DNA from: Agrobacterium tumefaciens
GTDB taxonomy: Bacteria; Pseudomonadota; Alphaproteobacteria; Rhizobiales; Rhizobiaceae
NCBI RefSeq assembly: GCF_005221385.1
Contig: NZ_CP039906.1
Location: 1-47,742 of the forward strand
Reading direction: 5' to 3'
DNA length: 47,742 bases
Shown here piece after piece: positions 39,675 to 47,617 of the stretch. A program made the position numbers and the translations under genes. The notes beneath the pieces are model-generated. The model had not been told where the DNA came from. It saw only the letters and a program-made list of their open reading frames with translations, and made no database searches. Within the stretch, counting starts at the first letter, position 1, and the number at the start of each line of letters is the position of its first letter.

Positions 39675-40891
39675 CCGACACGACGAACCACAATGAAATC
39701 CAAATAAGCAGAGGCTCGGTCGGCGAAGTCTTCACCGCCTTTCTCAAACTTGGCCTCACCTCCTTCGGCGGGCCGATCGCGCACCTCGGCTATTTCCGCG
39801 ACGAGCTGGTGCTGCGCCGCAAATGGATCGACGAAAAGGGCTATGCCGATCTTGTAGCACTGAGCCAGTTCCTGCCCGGTCCAGCCTCGAGCCAGGTAGG
39901 CTTTGCCCTGGGACTGTTGCGTGGCGGGCCGCTCGGCGCGCTTGCCGCCTGGGCAGCCTTCACCTTGCCGTCAGCGATCTTCCTCATGATCTTCGCTTAC
40001 GGCGCCGCAGTATTTGGCGGCCCGGTCGGCGGCGGCATCATCACCGGCCTCAAGATCGTTGCGGTCGCTATCGTGGCGCAGGCGGTCTGGGGTATGGCGA
40101 GGAACCTGTGCCCGGATCGCGAGCGGGCCACAATCGCCCTCGGTGCGGTCCTGATAATCGTGCTTCTGGCGGGCGCGCTTGGCCAAGTGGCGGCGATCGC
40201 TGCAGGCGCGGCAGCAGGCCTTCTGGTTTGCCGTAATCATCACGAGGCAGTCACCAGGCACATCAACTTCCCGGTCTCGCGGACCTTTGGGGCAACCTCG
40301 CTGGTCCTGTTCTTCGCTTTACTATTTGGACTGCCAATCCTCGCTCCGGCCTTGTCCTCGCAAGGGCTCACCGTATTCGACTCGTTCTACCGCGCAGGCT
40401 CACTGGTCTTCGGCGGTGGCCATGTCGTGCTGCCGCTTCTCGAAACGGAAGTGGTGAAAAGCGGCTGGATCAGTCACGATCAGTTTCTTGCAGGCTATGG
40501 TGCGGCGCAGGCGGTACCGGGACCACTCTTCACCTTCGCGGCCTATCTTGGAACCTTATTGGGGCCGGAACCTAACGGCCTCATCGGAGCGGGCATTGCC
40601 CTGATCGCCGTGTTCCTTCCGGGTTTTCTGATCCTGCTTGGCGTTATTCCCTTCTGGGATAGCTTCCGCCAACGCGAAAGCGCGCAGGCCTTGATGAGGG
40701 GTGCCAACGCCGCCGTTGTCGGCATTCTCGGCGCAGCGCTCTACGATCCGGTTTTCACCAGTGCCATCGTCGGCCCTTATCAATTCGCGCTGGCACTTAC
40801 CTGCTTTGTTCTGCTGATGGCGTGGAAGACCACGCCCTGGATTGTTGTGCTTGTGGCCGCAGCCGGTGGCGTGCTGATCAGCGTGGCCTGA
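39671..40891 (+). CDS. chrA: Chromate transporter ChrA
   Basis: This 406-aa long-chain ChrA has two homologous halves. The first starts VFTAFLKLGLTSFGGPIAHL with YADLVALSQFLPGPASSQVG. The second repeats the motif as GSLVFGGGHVVLPLLETEVV and FLAGYGAAQAVPGPLFTFAA. Both halves keep the FGGP/FGGG and PGP signatures of the CHR superfamily, with about 10-12 membrane segments. It exports chromate from the cytoplasm. It is coupled to padR through a 4-bp overlap. Confidence 0.94.
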   Translation: MTDTTNHNEIQISRGSVGEVFTAFLKLGLTSFGGPIAHLGYFRDELVLRRKWIDEKGYADLVALSQFLPGPASSQVGFALGLLRGGPLGALAAWAAFTLPSAIFLMIFAYGAAVFGGPVGGGIITGLKIVAVAIVAQAVWGMARNLCPDRERATIALGAVLIIVLLAGALGQVAAIAAGAAAGLLVCRNHHEAVTRHINFPVSRTFGATSLVLFFALLFGLPILAPALSSQGLTVFDSFYRAGSLVFGGGHVVLPLLETEVVKSGWISHDQFLAGYGAAQAVPGPLFTFAAYLGTLLGPEPNGLIGAGIALIAVFLPGFLILLGVIPFWDSFRQRESAQALMRGANAAVVGILGAALYDPVFTSAIVGPYQFALALTCFVLLMAWKTTPWIVVLVAAAGGVLISVA

Positions 40892-41009
40892 CGGTCGCCA
40901 CAACCGACGAGAGCGACGAAACTTGTGCAAGAACTTTGGTTCCCGACAATGGATTTTTCATGCCATACGATTCTGTCATTGAGCCGATTGTTTCTGCCGC
41001 ACGCGCACT

Positions 41010-41678
41010 TCACGCTCTGGCGCATTTGCTTTCCCTGTAGCGCTTGGCAATATCTGCAACCGTATTCTTGCTGATTGCCAGATCGCGGGCGATCCAGCGA
41101 TAGCTGCGGCCTTCCGCGATGAGCGCCAGTACTTTCGGGGCGAGCCTGTCCGACTTTGGGCGCTGACCGGGCTGTCGTCCAAGCCGTCTCCCGCGTGCCT
41201 TGGCTGCGGCAAGTCCGGATTTCACGCGCTCGCTGATGAGATCGCGCTCGAACTCCGCAATCCCGGACAGAAACGTCGCGAGCATCCGGCCGTGCGGGCT
41301 GGCCAAATCGAAGGTCATGCCGCTCATGGCGATCACCGAGACCTTCCGACTTTCCAGTTCACGCAATGTGTTGAGAAGATCGATCGTAGATCGTCCCCAT
41401 CGGGAAAGTTCGGTGACCAGAACCAGATCGATGCCTCTGGCCTGGGCGAGCGCCATGACCTTCTTCCGTTCGGCTCGATCCAGCTTCGCTCCGGAGCTCG
41501 TCTCTTTGTAGACACCGGCGATCGTGTAGCCGGCACGCTCGGCAAAGGAAGTGAGATCTCGCTCCTGTCGTTCACAGGACTGATCAGCTGTCGAGACACG
41601 GCAATAGATGGCGGCGCGCTGTCCCAATTGAACCCTCGTGGATTTTGGTGCCGGAAGACCTTGATTTGTAGGGGCCAA
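41010..41678 (-). CDS. tnpR: Serine resolvase of the chromate transposon
   Basis: The 222-aa protein has an extended N-terminus (about 20 residues) before AAIYCRVSTADQSCERQERD, with catalytic Ser in RVST. LVLVTELSRWGRSTIDLLNT, MLATFLSGIAEFERDLISER and an HTH (GRSYRWIARDLAISKNTVAD) follow. It lies divergent to tnpA with a short gap that probably holds res. It would resolve cointegrates of this transposon. Confidence 0.92.
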   Translation of the reverse strand: MAPTNQGLPAPKSTRVQLGQRAAIYCRVSTADQSCERQERDLTSFAERAGYTIAGVYKETSSGAKLDRAERKKVMALAQARGIDLVLVTELSRWGRSTIDLLNTLRELESRKVSVIAMSGMTFDLASPHGRMLATFLSGIAEFERDLISERVKSGLAAAKARGRRLGRQPGQRPKSDRLAPKVLALIAEGRSYRWIARDLAISKNTVADIAKRYRESKCARA

Positions 41679-41722
41679 TTGTTGTCCAAAACAGACTAAA
41701 CTTCAATGGGGACAATTCTGGT
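41679..41722. other. Short divergent gap between resolvase and tnpA, possible res
   Basis: It contains the paired words TTGTCCAAAACAGACTAAAC and GGGGACAATTCTGG, an imperfect dyad (TTGTCC/GGACAA) around an AT-rich core. This is compatible with a resolvase crossover subsite and the tnpA promoter. The gap is too short for a complete three-subsite res, so part may lie within the resolvase gene. Confidence 0.45.
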
Positions 41723-44620
41723 ATGCCACGACGACATATTCTCACCGAGCGACAGCGCTCGGCACTCTTCGACTTGCCAACCGACGAATTGTTGCTGCTC
41801 AGGCATTACACACTGGCCGACGACGATCTGGAACATATCCGTGAACGGCGTAGACCGGAAAATCGGCTCGGGTTCGCTTTACAGCTCTGCGCCCTTCGTT
41901 ATCCCGGTCGTGCGCTGACACCCGGCGAGCTGATCCCGCAAGAAGTTCTGTCCTTCATCGGAGCGCAACTCGGTGTTCCGGCCGATGCGCTTCTCACTTA
42001 CGCCACTCGCCGCCAAACTCGTCAGCAGCATATGGAAGCCTTGCGCGAGATTTACGGTTACAAGGCGTTCGCAGGCCGTGGCGCCCGCGATTTGCGAGAC
42101 TGGCTTTTCGATCAGGCCGAAGATGCCAGGTCCAACGAAGATCTGGCGCAGCGCTTCGTCTCGCAATGCAGGAAAATGGTGACGATCCTGCCAGCGGTGT
42201 CCACGATAGAGCGCCTGTGCGCGGATGCTCTCGTTGCCGCCGAGCGACGCATCGAGACACGAATTGCCGACCGGCTCGACCTTGATGCGCGTGAGCGCCT
42301 GGACGGGCTTCTGACTGAAATGGTGAACGGAAATATCAGCCGCTTCATCTGGCTTCGCCAGTTCGAGGTCGGCAGCAATTCCGCGTCAGCGAACCGCTTG
42401 CTTGATCGGCTGGAGCTCCTGCGCGGTCTGAAGATCGATCCTCAGATCCTCGTGGGTATCCCGCCACACCGCATCGCGCGCCTGTGTCGGCAAGGCGAGC
42501 GCTATTTCACTGACGGGCTGCGCGATATCAGCTCTGATCGAAGGTGGGCGATCCTCGCCGTTTGCGCCGTCGAATGGGAAGCGGCAATTGCCGACGCCAT
42601 CGTCGAGACCCACGACCGCATCGTCGGGAAAACCTGGCGGGAAGCCAAACGACTTCATGACGAGCGGATTGCCAGTTCCAAAGCGGCCGTCACTGATACG
42701 CTTCGCGCTTTCACGGCGTTGGGAGCCTCATTGCTGGAAGCCCGCGACGATGGCGTTCCGCTGGAAAATGTATTGGCGCGATCAGCTGAATGGCATCAAC
42801 TTGAACAATTGGTCGCGGCAGGGACGCAGCTTACCAGCACGTTGGCAGACGAGCCACTCGCTCATGTAGGACAAGGTTATCATCGCTTCCGTCGATATGC
42901 TTCAAGGATGTTACGATGCCTGAGGCTCAAGGCCGCGCCGGTAGCCGAACCATTGATTGTAGCTGCGAAAGCCATCGGTGAAACGCGTGCGCCGACACCA
43001 ACCAGTGTGTCCTTCTTGCGACCGAATTCGAAATGGCATCGTCATCTCCGCGCGCAAGATGGGAATGACAACCGCTTATGGGAGGTTGCGGTCCTCTTCC
43101 ATCTTCGCGATGCTTTCCGATCGGGTGACATATGGCTCGATCATTCCCGCCGATACGGTGATCTCAAGCAGGTCCTTGTACCGTTAACCTCGGCGCAGGC
43201 AAACGCCAAGCTGGCAGTTCCCATTGATCCTCAAGCCTGGCTGACAGATCGCAAAGCCCGTCTTGCGGACGGTTTGAAGCGGCTGGCGCGTGCCGCTCGG
43301 GATGGGACTATTCCCCATGGCAGCATCGAAGATGGAACGCTGCGCATCGATCGGCTCACCGCGGACGTTCCCGAAAACGCAGAGGAGCTTGTTCTCGATC
43401 TTTATCGTCGAATGCCGGCGGCGCGGATCACGGACATCTTGCTGAAGGTTGATAAGGCGATTGGCTTCTCCGACACCTTCTCCCATCTGAGAACCGGAGC
43501 GCCATGCGCCGACCGGGTCGGCTTGCTGAACGTCCTTCTCGCCGAAGGACTAAATCTTGGCCTCCGAAAAATGGCGGAAGCTTCAAACACACATGATTAC
43601 TGGCAGCTCTCGCGCCTCGCCCGCTGGCATGTCGAGAGCGAGGCTATGGACCAGGCGCTGGCAATGGTGGTGACCGCGCAGGGGAAGCTTCCGATGTCCC
43701 GGTTCTGGGGCACGGGCACGACTGCATCAAGCGATGGTCAGTTCTTCCCGTCGGCCCGGCAGGGCGAGGCCATGAACATGGTCAACGCCAAATACGGCAA
43801 TGAACCCGGGCTGAAAGCCTACACCCACGTCAATGACCAGTTCGCGCCGTTTGCGTCACAGACGATTCCCGCAACGGTCAGCGAAGCACCGTACATCCTC
43901 GACGGCTTGCTGATGAATGAGGCAGGTCGGCAGGTTAGAGAGCAATATGCCGATACGGCCGGCTTTACCGATCACCTCTTCGGCATCAGCGCCATGCTTG
44001 GCTATCGCCTCATCCTGCGTATTCGTGATTTACCATCGAAACGGCTCTACGTGTTCGCCCCCGCAGCAACGCCGAAGGATTTACGCGGCCTGGTCGGCGG
44101 CAAAATCCGGGAAGAGTTGATCGTCGCAAATTGGCCTGATCTATTCCGGTGCGCCGCCACGATGGCTGCCGGCAAGATCAGGCCGAGCCAGTTGCTCCGG
44201 AAACTGGCGTCCTATCCCCGACAGAACGATTTGGCGGCGGCTCTGCGCGAGATCGGACGCGTCGAGCGCACTCTCTTTATTATAGAGTGGATTCTCGACA
44301 CCGATATGCAGCGGCGCGCCCAGATCGGCCTCAACAAGGGCGAGGCTCATCATGCACTCAAGAATGCCTTGCGCATTGGCAGGCAGGGTGAAATCCGGGA
44401 TCGAACCACGGAGGGGCAGCATTACCGGATCGCCGGGCTGAACCTGCTCACGGCGATCATCATTTACTGGAACACCGTCCATCTCAGCCACGCCGTGGTC
44501 GAACGACGAAACGAGGGCCTTGATGTCCCGCCCGAGCTCTTAGCCCATATCTCTCCTCTGGGCTGGGCGCACATCCTGCTCACCGGCGAATATCTCTGGC
44601 CCACGGAGGCAAGCGCTTAG
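41723..44620 (+). CDS. tnpA: Tn3-family transposase
   Basis: The 965-aa protein has full length. The N-terminal region reads RRHILTERQRSALFDLPTDE then LLLLRHYTLADDDLEHIRER. The catalytic signatures are WGTGTTASSDGQFF, DTAGFTDHLFGISAML and IGLNKGEAHHALKNALR, with the C-terminal RDRTTEGQHYRIAGLNL. It is clearly diverged from the transposase at 4847-7822. The stop TAG is the inner end of the right terminal repeat. It starts 44 bp from the divergent resolvase gene. Confidence 0.96.
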   Translation: MPRRHILTERQRSALFDLPTDELLLLRHYTLADDDLEHIRERRRPENRLGFALQLCALRYPGRALTPGELIPQEVLSFIGAQLGVPADALLTYATRRQTRQQHMEALREIYGYKAFAGRGARDLRDWLFDQAEDARSNEDLAQRFVSQCRKMVTILPAVSTIERLCADALVAAERRIETRIADRLDLDARERLDGLLTEMVNGNISRFIWLRQFEVGSNSASANRLLDRLELLRGLKIDPQILVGIPPHRIARLCRQGERYFTDGLRDISSDRRWAILAVCAVEWEAAIADAIVETHDRIVGKTWREAKRLHDERIASSKAAVTDTLRAFTALGASLLEARDDGVPLENVLARSAEWHQLEQLVAAGTQLTSTLADEPLAHVGQGYHRFRRYASRMLRCLRLKAAPVAEPLIVAAKAIGETRAPTPTSVSFLRPNSKWHRHLRAQDGNDNRLWEVAVLFHLRDAFRSGDIWLDHSRRYGDLKQVLVPLTSAQANAKLAVPIDPQAWLTDRKARLADGLKRLARAARDGTIPHGSIEDGTLRIDRLTADVPENAEELVLDLYRRMPAARITDILLKVDKAIGFSDTFSHLRTGAPCADRVGLLNVLLAEGLNLGLRKMAEASNTHDYWQLSRLARWHVESEAMDQALAMVVTAQGKLPMSRFWGTGTTASSDGQFFPSARQGEAMNMVNAKYGNEPGLKAYTHVNDQFAPFASQTIPATVSEAPYILDGLLMNEAGRQVREQYADTAGFTDHLFGISAMLGYRLILRIRDLPSKRLYVFAPAATPKDLRGLVGGKIREELIVANWPDLFRCAATMAAGKIRPSQLLRKLASYPRQNDLAAALREIGRVERTLFIIEWILDTDMQRRAQIGLNKGEAHHALKNALRIGRQGEIRDRTTEGQHYRIAGLNLLTAIIIYWNTVHLSHAVVERRNEGLDVPPELLAHISPLGWAHILLTGEYLWPTEASA

Positions 44621-44653
44621 GGTGTCATTCCGCCCCGAGCCGGAACCGACCCC
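44616..44653. repeat. Right 38-bp terminal inverted repeat of the chromate transposon
   Basis: The reverse complement begins GGGGTCGGTTCCGGCTCGGG, differing from the left repeat at one base. It overlaps the tnpA stop codon. Confidence 0.93.
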
Positions 44654-45465
44654 AGCCAGAGGCTGTAAGTTCCGATGTTGAGCAGGATGAAGCCGGTACA
44701 AGCGGTGGAAACCCTCTCGCCCTGTCTCGCAATCAGGAGGATGACGAAAACGCCGAGCAGCAGACTTCCTATTCCGCCGCGCTGGTCGAGGAACTGACGG
44801 CGATCCGCACCGCCGCAATGCGCAATGAACTGGTCCTGCGTCCCGAGCTTGCCCTTGCCGTCATGCTCTACCCGCTGGTCCTGAATACCTTCCTCACCGG
44901 GCGCACCTATTGGCGGATCGGATCGGCGGTCGAGGTCAGCGGCCAGTTGAAGGACCTCAGCCCGTCGATCAAAGAACCGGAGGCAAGTGCAGTCCTCAAC
45001 GAGTGGACCCGCATTCATGAGGCTTGGGGCTACAAGCTCCCCGGCGATCCGGCCGATCTTTGGGAATGGCTGCTGGAACAGGATCAGACCGAACTCATGG
45101 AGCTTCTGGCCGTCGTCACCGCCGCAAATATCAATGCTGTCGAGGCCAAGCACGATCACGACCGCGAACGCCTCGCCCATGCGGATCGGCTTGCCGCAGC
45201 CTTGAAGCTTGACATGAAGCAGCATTGGAAGCCGGAAGCGCCCTTCCTCTCCCGTCTGTCGAAAGCTCAGATTGCCGAGGTGATGGAGGATGCCGGTTGC
45301 ACGAAGTCTTCCGTCAAGGCGGCAAGCAAGGCCCCGAAGGCCGAGGCCGTGGAGATGGCGGAAAAGGCGCTGGCCGGAAAGCTATGGCTCCCGGGTGTGT
45401 TCCGCTCGACCGTTCAGGATGAGCATCAGCCGGAAACCTCCCCGATGGTATCGGCAGCCGAATAG
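44654..45465 (+). pseudogene. Large ParB-like partition protein gene, 5' end lost
   Basis: The frame is open from the transposon end and encodes an acidic linker (SRNQEDDENAEQQTSYSAAL). The C-terminal region of the roughly 700-aa ParB/nuclease-type plasmid proteins follows: LVEELTAIRTAAMRNELVLR, WTRIHEAWGYKLPGDPADLW, AANINAVEAK, RLAHADRLAAALKLDMKQHW and KALAGKLWLPGVFRS. The N-terminal ParB and HTH domains are missing. The first internal ATG (44818) could give a 215-aa product without DNA-binding parts. The sequence left of the transposon does not supply the missing half. Assignment rests on recalled family features. Confidence 0.75.
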
Positions 45466-45491
45466 TGGAACCGGAGCCCTCACGACATTGG

Positions 45492-45517
45492 AAACCCGGC
45501 CTTCGTGCCGGGTTTTT
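45492..45517 (+). terminator. Rho-independent terminator after the ParB-like gene
   Basis: An 8-bp stem AACCCGGC/GCCGGGTT with a 6-base loop is followed by a run of T. It lies about 27 bp after the stop codon. Confidence 0.85.
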
Positions 45518-45524
45518 CCCGTAT

Positions 45525-45560
45525 AAAAAGCTAGCAGCTTGCAATCTGCTTATATGCTGA
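45525..45560. repeat. Centromere-like repeat shared with the parA region
   Basis: AAAAAGCTAGCAGCTTGCAA followed by TCTGCTTATATGCTGATGA repeats the same AAAAAGCTAGC core and AATCTGCT words seen at 1730-1870 and 3142-3203. It therefore probably belongs to the same partition system, although it lies over 42 kb away in this linear window. Confidence 0.55.
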
Positions 45561-45689
45561 TGACGAAGCGGATGGCTGGTTCCGGCCGGGATCGACCCGC
45601 CCGCAACCAGTCGAGAGGCGCCCGCGCCCCGCCTCTCGCGCTCTCCATCCCGCCCGCCATGGCCCGAATCTCTGCCGTTGACGCTGGCA

Positions 45690-45960
45690 GAAGGTCTTGA
45701 AACTTGCTAGAACCGCTGTGAACGCAGGATTTTCTGAAGAAAAATGCGTTTGGGGTAGGCAAAACTATTACCCTACGGTGGGTGATCAATCCGGCCCAGG
45801 TGGGGGCCAAAACGTCACCACTAAACAGCGCAATGCATTCAGCGCTATAAGCCAGGTAGACGAAACACGGGTAGGCAGGTGCGGTAGAATTCTAGCCTAC
45901 CGTCGCTCAGGACACCTATTGAAGCGGCGGCTTTCTTCCCTCACATTCTCACTACATTCA
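45690..45960. other. Candidate origin with GGTAGGC iterons
   Basis: Copies of GGTAGGC occur at about 45754 and 45870, with near-copies at 45854 and 45883 and an inverted copy (GCCTACC) at about 45895. An inverted CCCTAC lies at 45771. They lie just upstream of a winged-helix initiator-like gene. AT-rich tracts (TTTTCTGAAGAAAAATGC and the leader) adjoin. This is the layout of a small iteron origin, but no DnaA box was identified with confidence. Confidence 0.45.
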
Positions 45961-46467
45961 ATGTTTGCGAGATTTCCAATGATCGCCCAGGACAACACCG
46001 TCGTCGCCTTTCCGGCCAAGCCTTCCGACCCCGCACCCAGTAGCTTCGAGAAGATCTGGGGCAAGAAGGTGAAAAGCCATGGTTACGCCGCCATCCCCAC
46101 GATCCTCATCCGCTCCCAGCATCGGCTCGGCATCAACAGCACGCAGTTCTGTCTGCTGATGCACCTGCTCGATCTCTTCTGGTCGCCGGATCGTCCTCCC
46201 TTCCCCACCAAGCAGCAGCTCGCCGACCGCATCGGCATCAAGCCCTCCTCCATCAAGCCCAACATGAAGGCCCTGGAGAAGGCAGGTCTCATCCAGCGGG
46301 TGCAACACAAGACCTCGGCAGGGGATTGGGGTGCCAACACCTATCACCTCGATGGCCTGATCCAGCGCATCAAGGATCTGGAGCCCGACTTCGACATGGA
46401 GAAGAAGAAGAGGTTGGCGGAGAGGAAGAGGGTGGAGACCCCGAAGGGTAAGCGCTCCAAGGAGTGA
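45961..46467 (+). CDS. Winged-helix plasmid initiator-like protein
   Basis: The product is about 168 aa (from 45961; an ATG at 45979 is equally possible). The core KSHGYAAIPTILIRSQHRLG, then NSTQFCLLMHLLDLFWSP, PTKQQLADRIGIKPSSIKPN and MKALEKAGLIQRVQ forms a winged helix with a clear recognition helix (TKQQLADRIGIKPSSIKPNM). The C-terminus is highly basic and charged (MEKKKRLAERKRVETPKGKR). Such proteins act as replication or copy-control factors on small alphaproteobacterial plasmids. The repeats upstream support replication initiation. A MarR-like plasmid regulator is the alternative. Confidence 0.65.
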   Translation: MFARFPMIAQDNTVVAFPAKPSDPAPSSFEKIWGKKVKSHGYAAIPTILIRSQHRLGINSTQFCLLMHLLDLFWSPDRPPFPTKQQLADRIGIKPSSIKPNMKALEKAGLIQRVQHKTSAGDWGANTYHLDGLIQRIKDLEPDFDMEKKKRLAERKRVETPKGKRSKE

Positions 46468-46587
46468 CCAGGCACTCCCTCAGAAATGAATTACCCCGGC
46501 CGCATGCCTAGGGCAGAGACGGTACCGGGGTTTACGAAGCAAGATATATACAGGGGTGGGGGACAAATCAACCCCCCGGGACCTACG

Positions 46588-47256
46588 ATGACCACCATGA
46601 GTACAGACGAGACCATACCCTATGAGGGCCTAGAGGATACCCTGTCGGCCGACAGGTTCGGCACCTACTTGGGTTGGGCCGGGGCAGACCGCAACAAGGC
46701 CGTTGCCCTCTACACCCTCAATGCCCTGCTGAGCGAGAGCCTGCATCTGCCTCTGCATATGCTGGAAGTGGCCCTGCGGAACCGCATCCATCAGGTCATG
46801 TCCAAGGCCCATGGGGAAAATTGGTTCGATATGCCCGAACACCAGCTGAACCCCACCCAGGTCGACATGCTCGCCAGAGCCCGCGAAGACCTTGCCGAGA
46901 AGGGTAAGGATGACACACCTGCCCGCATCGTGGCAGCGCTGACCTTCGGCTTTTGGACCGCCATGCTCGGCAAGGAATACGAGAACTTGTGGCAGCAGAC
47001 CCTGAAGGACATCGCCAGGCGCGAGGATGGCAAGGGCCTTCGCCGCAAGGATTTCACAAAGTCATTGAGCGCGATCCGGACGTTGCGCAATAGGCTGGCC
47101 CATCATGAAACCGTGCTCTATTGGGATTTGCGCAAGCACTACGCCAACATCCTCCAGCTGATTATTTGGTTGTCGCCGGTGGCGGCCGACTGGTGCCGCG
47201 CTTATTGCAGGTTCGAGAGCATTTACCCGGTGGAAGGGGTTGTCCTTGAGGCATAA
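46588..47256 (+). CDS. Abi-family HEPN protein (phage exclusion type)
   Basis: The 222-aa protein resembles the AbiD/AbiF (Abi_2) group. LHLPLHMLEVALRNRIHQVM and FGFWTAMLGKEYENLWQQ are typical, and a HEPN RNase motif TLRNRLAHHE (about 165-174) gives the R-xxxx-H active site. It probably cleaves RNA during phage infection and aborts growth. The start at 46588 has a second ATG three codons later and no strong ribosome-binding site; the frame is open upstream to 46486. It lies 120 bp after the initiator-like gene, and could be a plasmid-borne defence gene. Confidence 0.8.
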   Translation: MTTMSTDETIPYEGLEDTLSADRFGTYLGWAGADRNKAVALYTLNALLSESLHLPLHMLEVALRNRIHQVMSKAHGENWFDMPEHQLNPTQVDMLARAREDLAEKGKDDTPARIVAALTFGFWTAMLGKEYENLWQQTLKDIARREDGKGLRRKDFTKSLSAIRTLRNRLAHHETVLYWDLRKHYANILQLIIWLSPVAADWCRAYCRFESIYPVEGVVLEA

Positions 47257-47361
47257 GGACCTTGCCGAGCGAGGCGGCTGGCTCACTTGGAAATTGTAGA
47301 AACCTGCAACCCGCAAATTTGCACCTTGCAGAATCAGCACGAATCGGCGTTTCTAGTAACT

Positions 47362-47571
47362 ATGAATCGCGCACCTACACCTGTTCGAGAAAAAGTTGCC
47401 GCCCATCGCCAGCGTTTGCGGGAGGCTGGGCGTGTTTTTGTCAACACAGACCTGCCCGCCGACTTGGTGGACTGTCTTGATAAGATCAAGGCCAAACGTG
47501 GTGCGGCATCACGTGCGCAGCTGGTCGAAGAAGCTTTGAGGTTATTAATCGAAAAAGAAACAAGGGCATAA
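47362..47571 (+). CDS. Small RHH/antitoxin-like DNA-binding protein
   Basis: The 69-aa product begins MNRAPTPVREKVAAHRQRLR, a basic stretch like the start of MazE-type antitoxins. It continues with VFVNTDLPADLVDCLDKIKA then KRGAASRAQLVEEALRLLIE, a strand-helix-helix RHH pattern. The frame is open upstream to 47287, but the ATG at 47362 gives the better N-terminus. A convergent reading frame follows on the other strand. It may be a plasmid repressor or an antitoxin whose partner lies outside the window. Confidence 0.6.
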   Translation: MNRAPTPVREKVAAHRQRLREAGRVFVNTDLPADLVDCLDKIKAKRGAASRAQLVEEALRLLIEKETRA

Positions 47572-47573
47572 CG

Positions 47574-47611
47574 AAAAAACCCCTCGCCGCTGGTAACGGC
47601 TAGGGGTTTTT
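47574..47611. terminator. Bidirectional rho-independent terminator
   Basis: A stem CCCCTcGCCG/CGGCtAGGGG is flanked by A-run and T-run on either side. It can end transcription of the RHH gene on the plus strand and of the convergent frame on the minus strand. Confidence 0.85.
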
Positions 47612-47617
47612 GGTCAG

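Larger units (their letters stand above)
38383..44653. mobile_element. Tn3-family transposon carrying chromate resistance (about 6.3 kb)
   Basis: 38-bp inverted repeats at 38383-38420 and 44616-44653 differ at one position and begin GGGGTCGGTTCCGGCTCGGG. Contents are a frameshifted TauE/SafE gene (-), padR and chrA (+), a serine resolvase (-) and tnpA (+). The tnpA stop lies within the right repeat. The flanks AGATT (left) and AGCCA (right) do not match, so no target duplication remains. The right end interrupts a ParB-like gene. The terminal repeats differ from those of the mercury transposon, so this is an independent lineage. Confidence 0.92.

Noticed and set aside
38378..44658. Target duplication around the chromate transposon
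   Set aside because: AGATT and AGCCA do not match; no duplication is present.
44617..45225. 202-codon minus-strand frame opposite the ParB-like fragment
   Set aside because: Antisense shadow; the plus frame continues as a recognisable ParB C-terminal region with a terminator after it.
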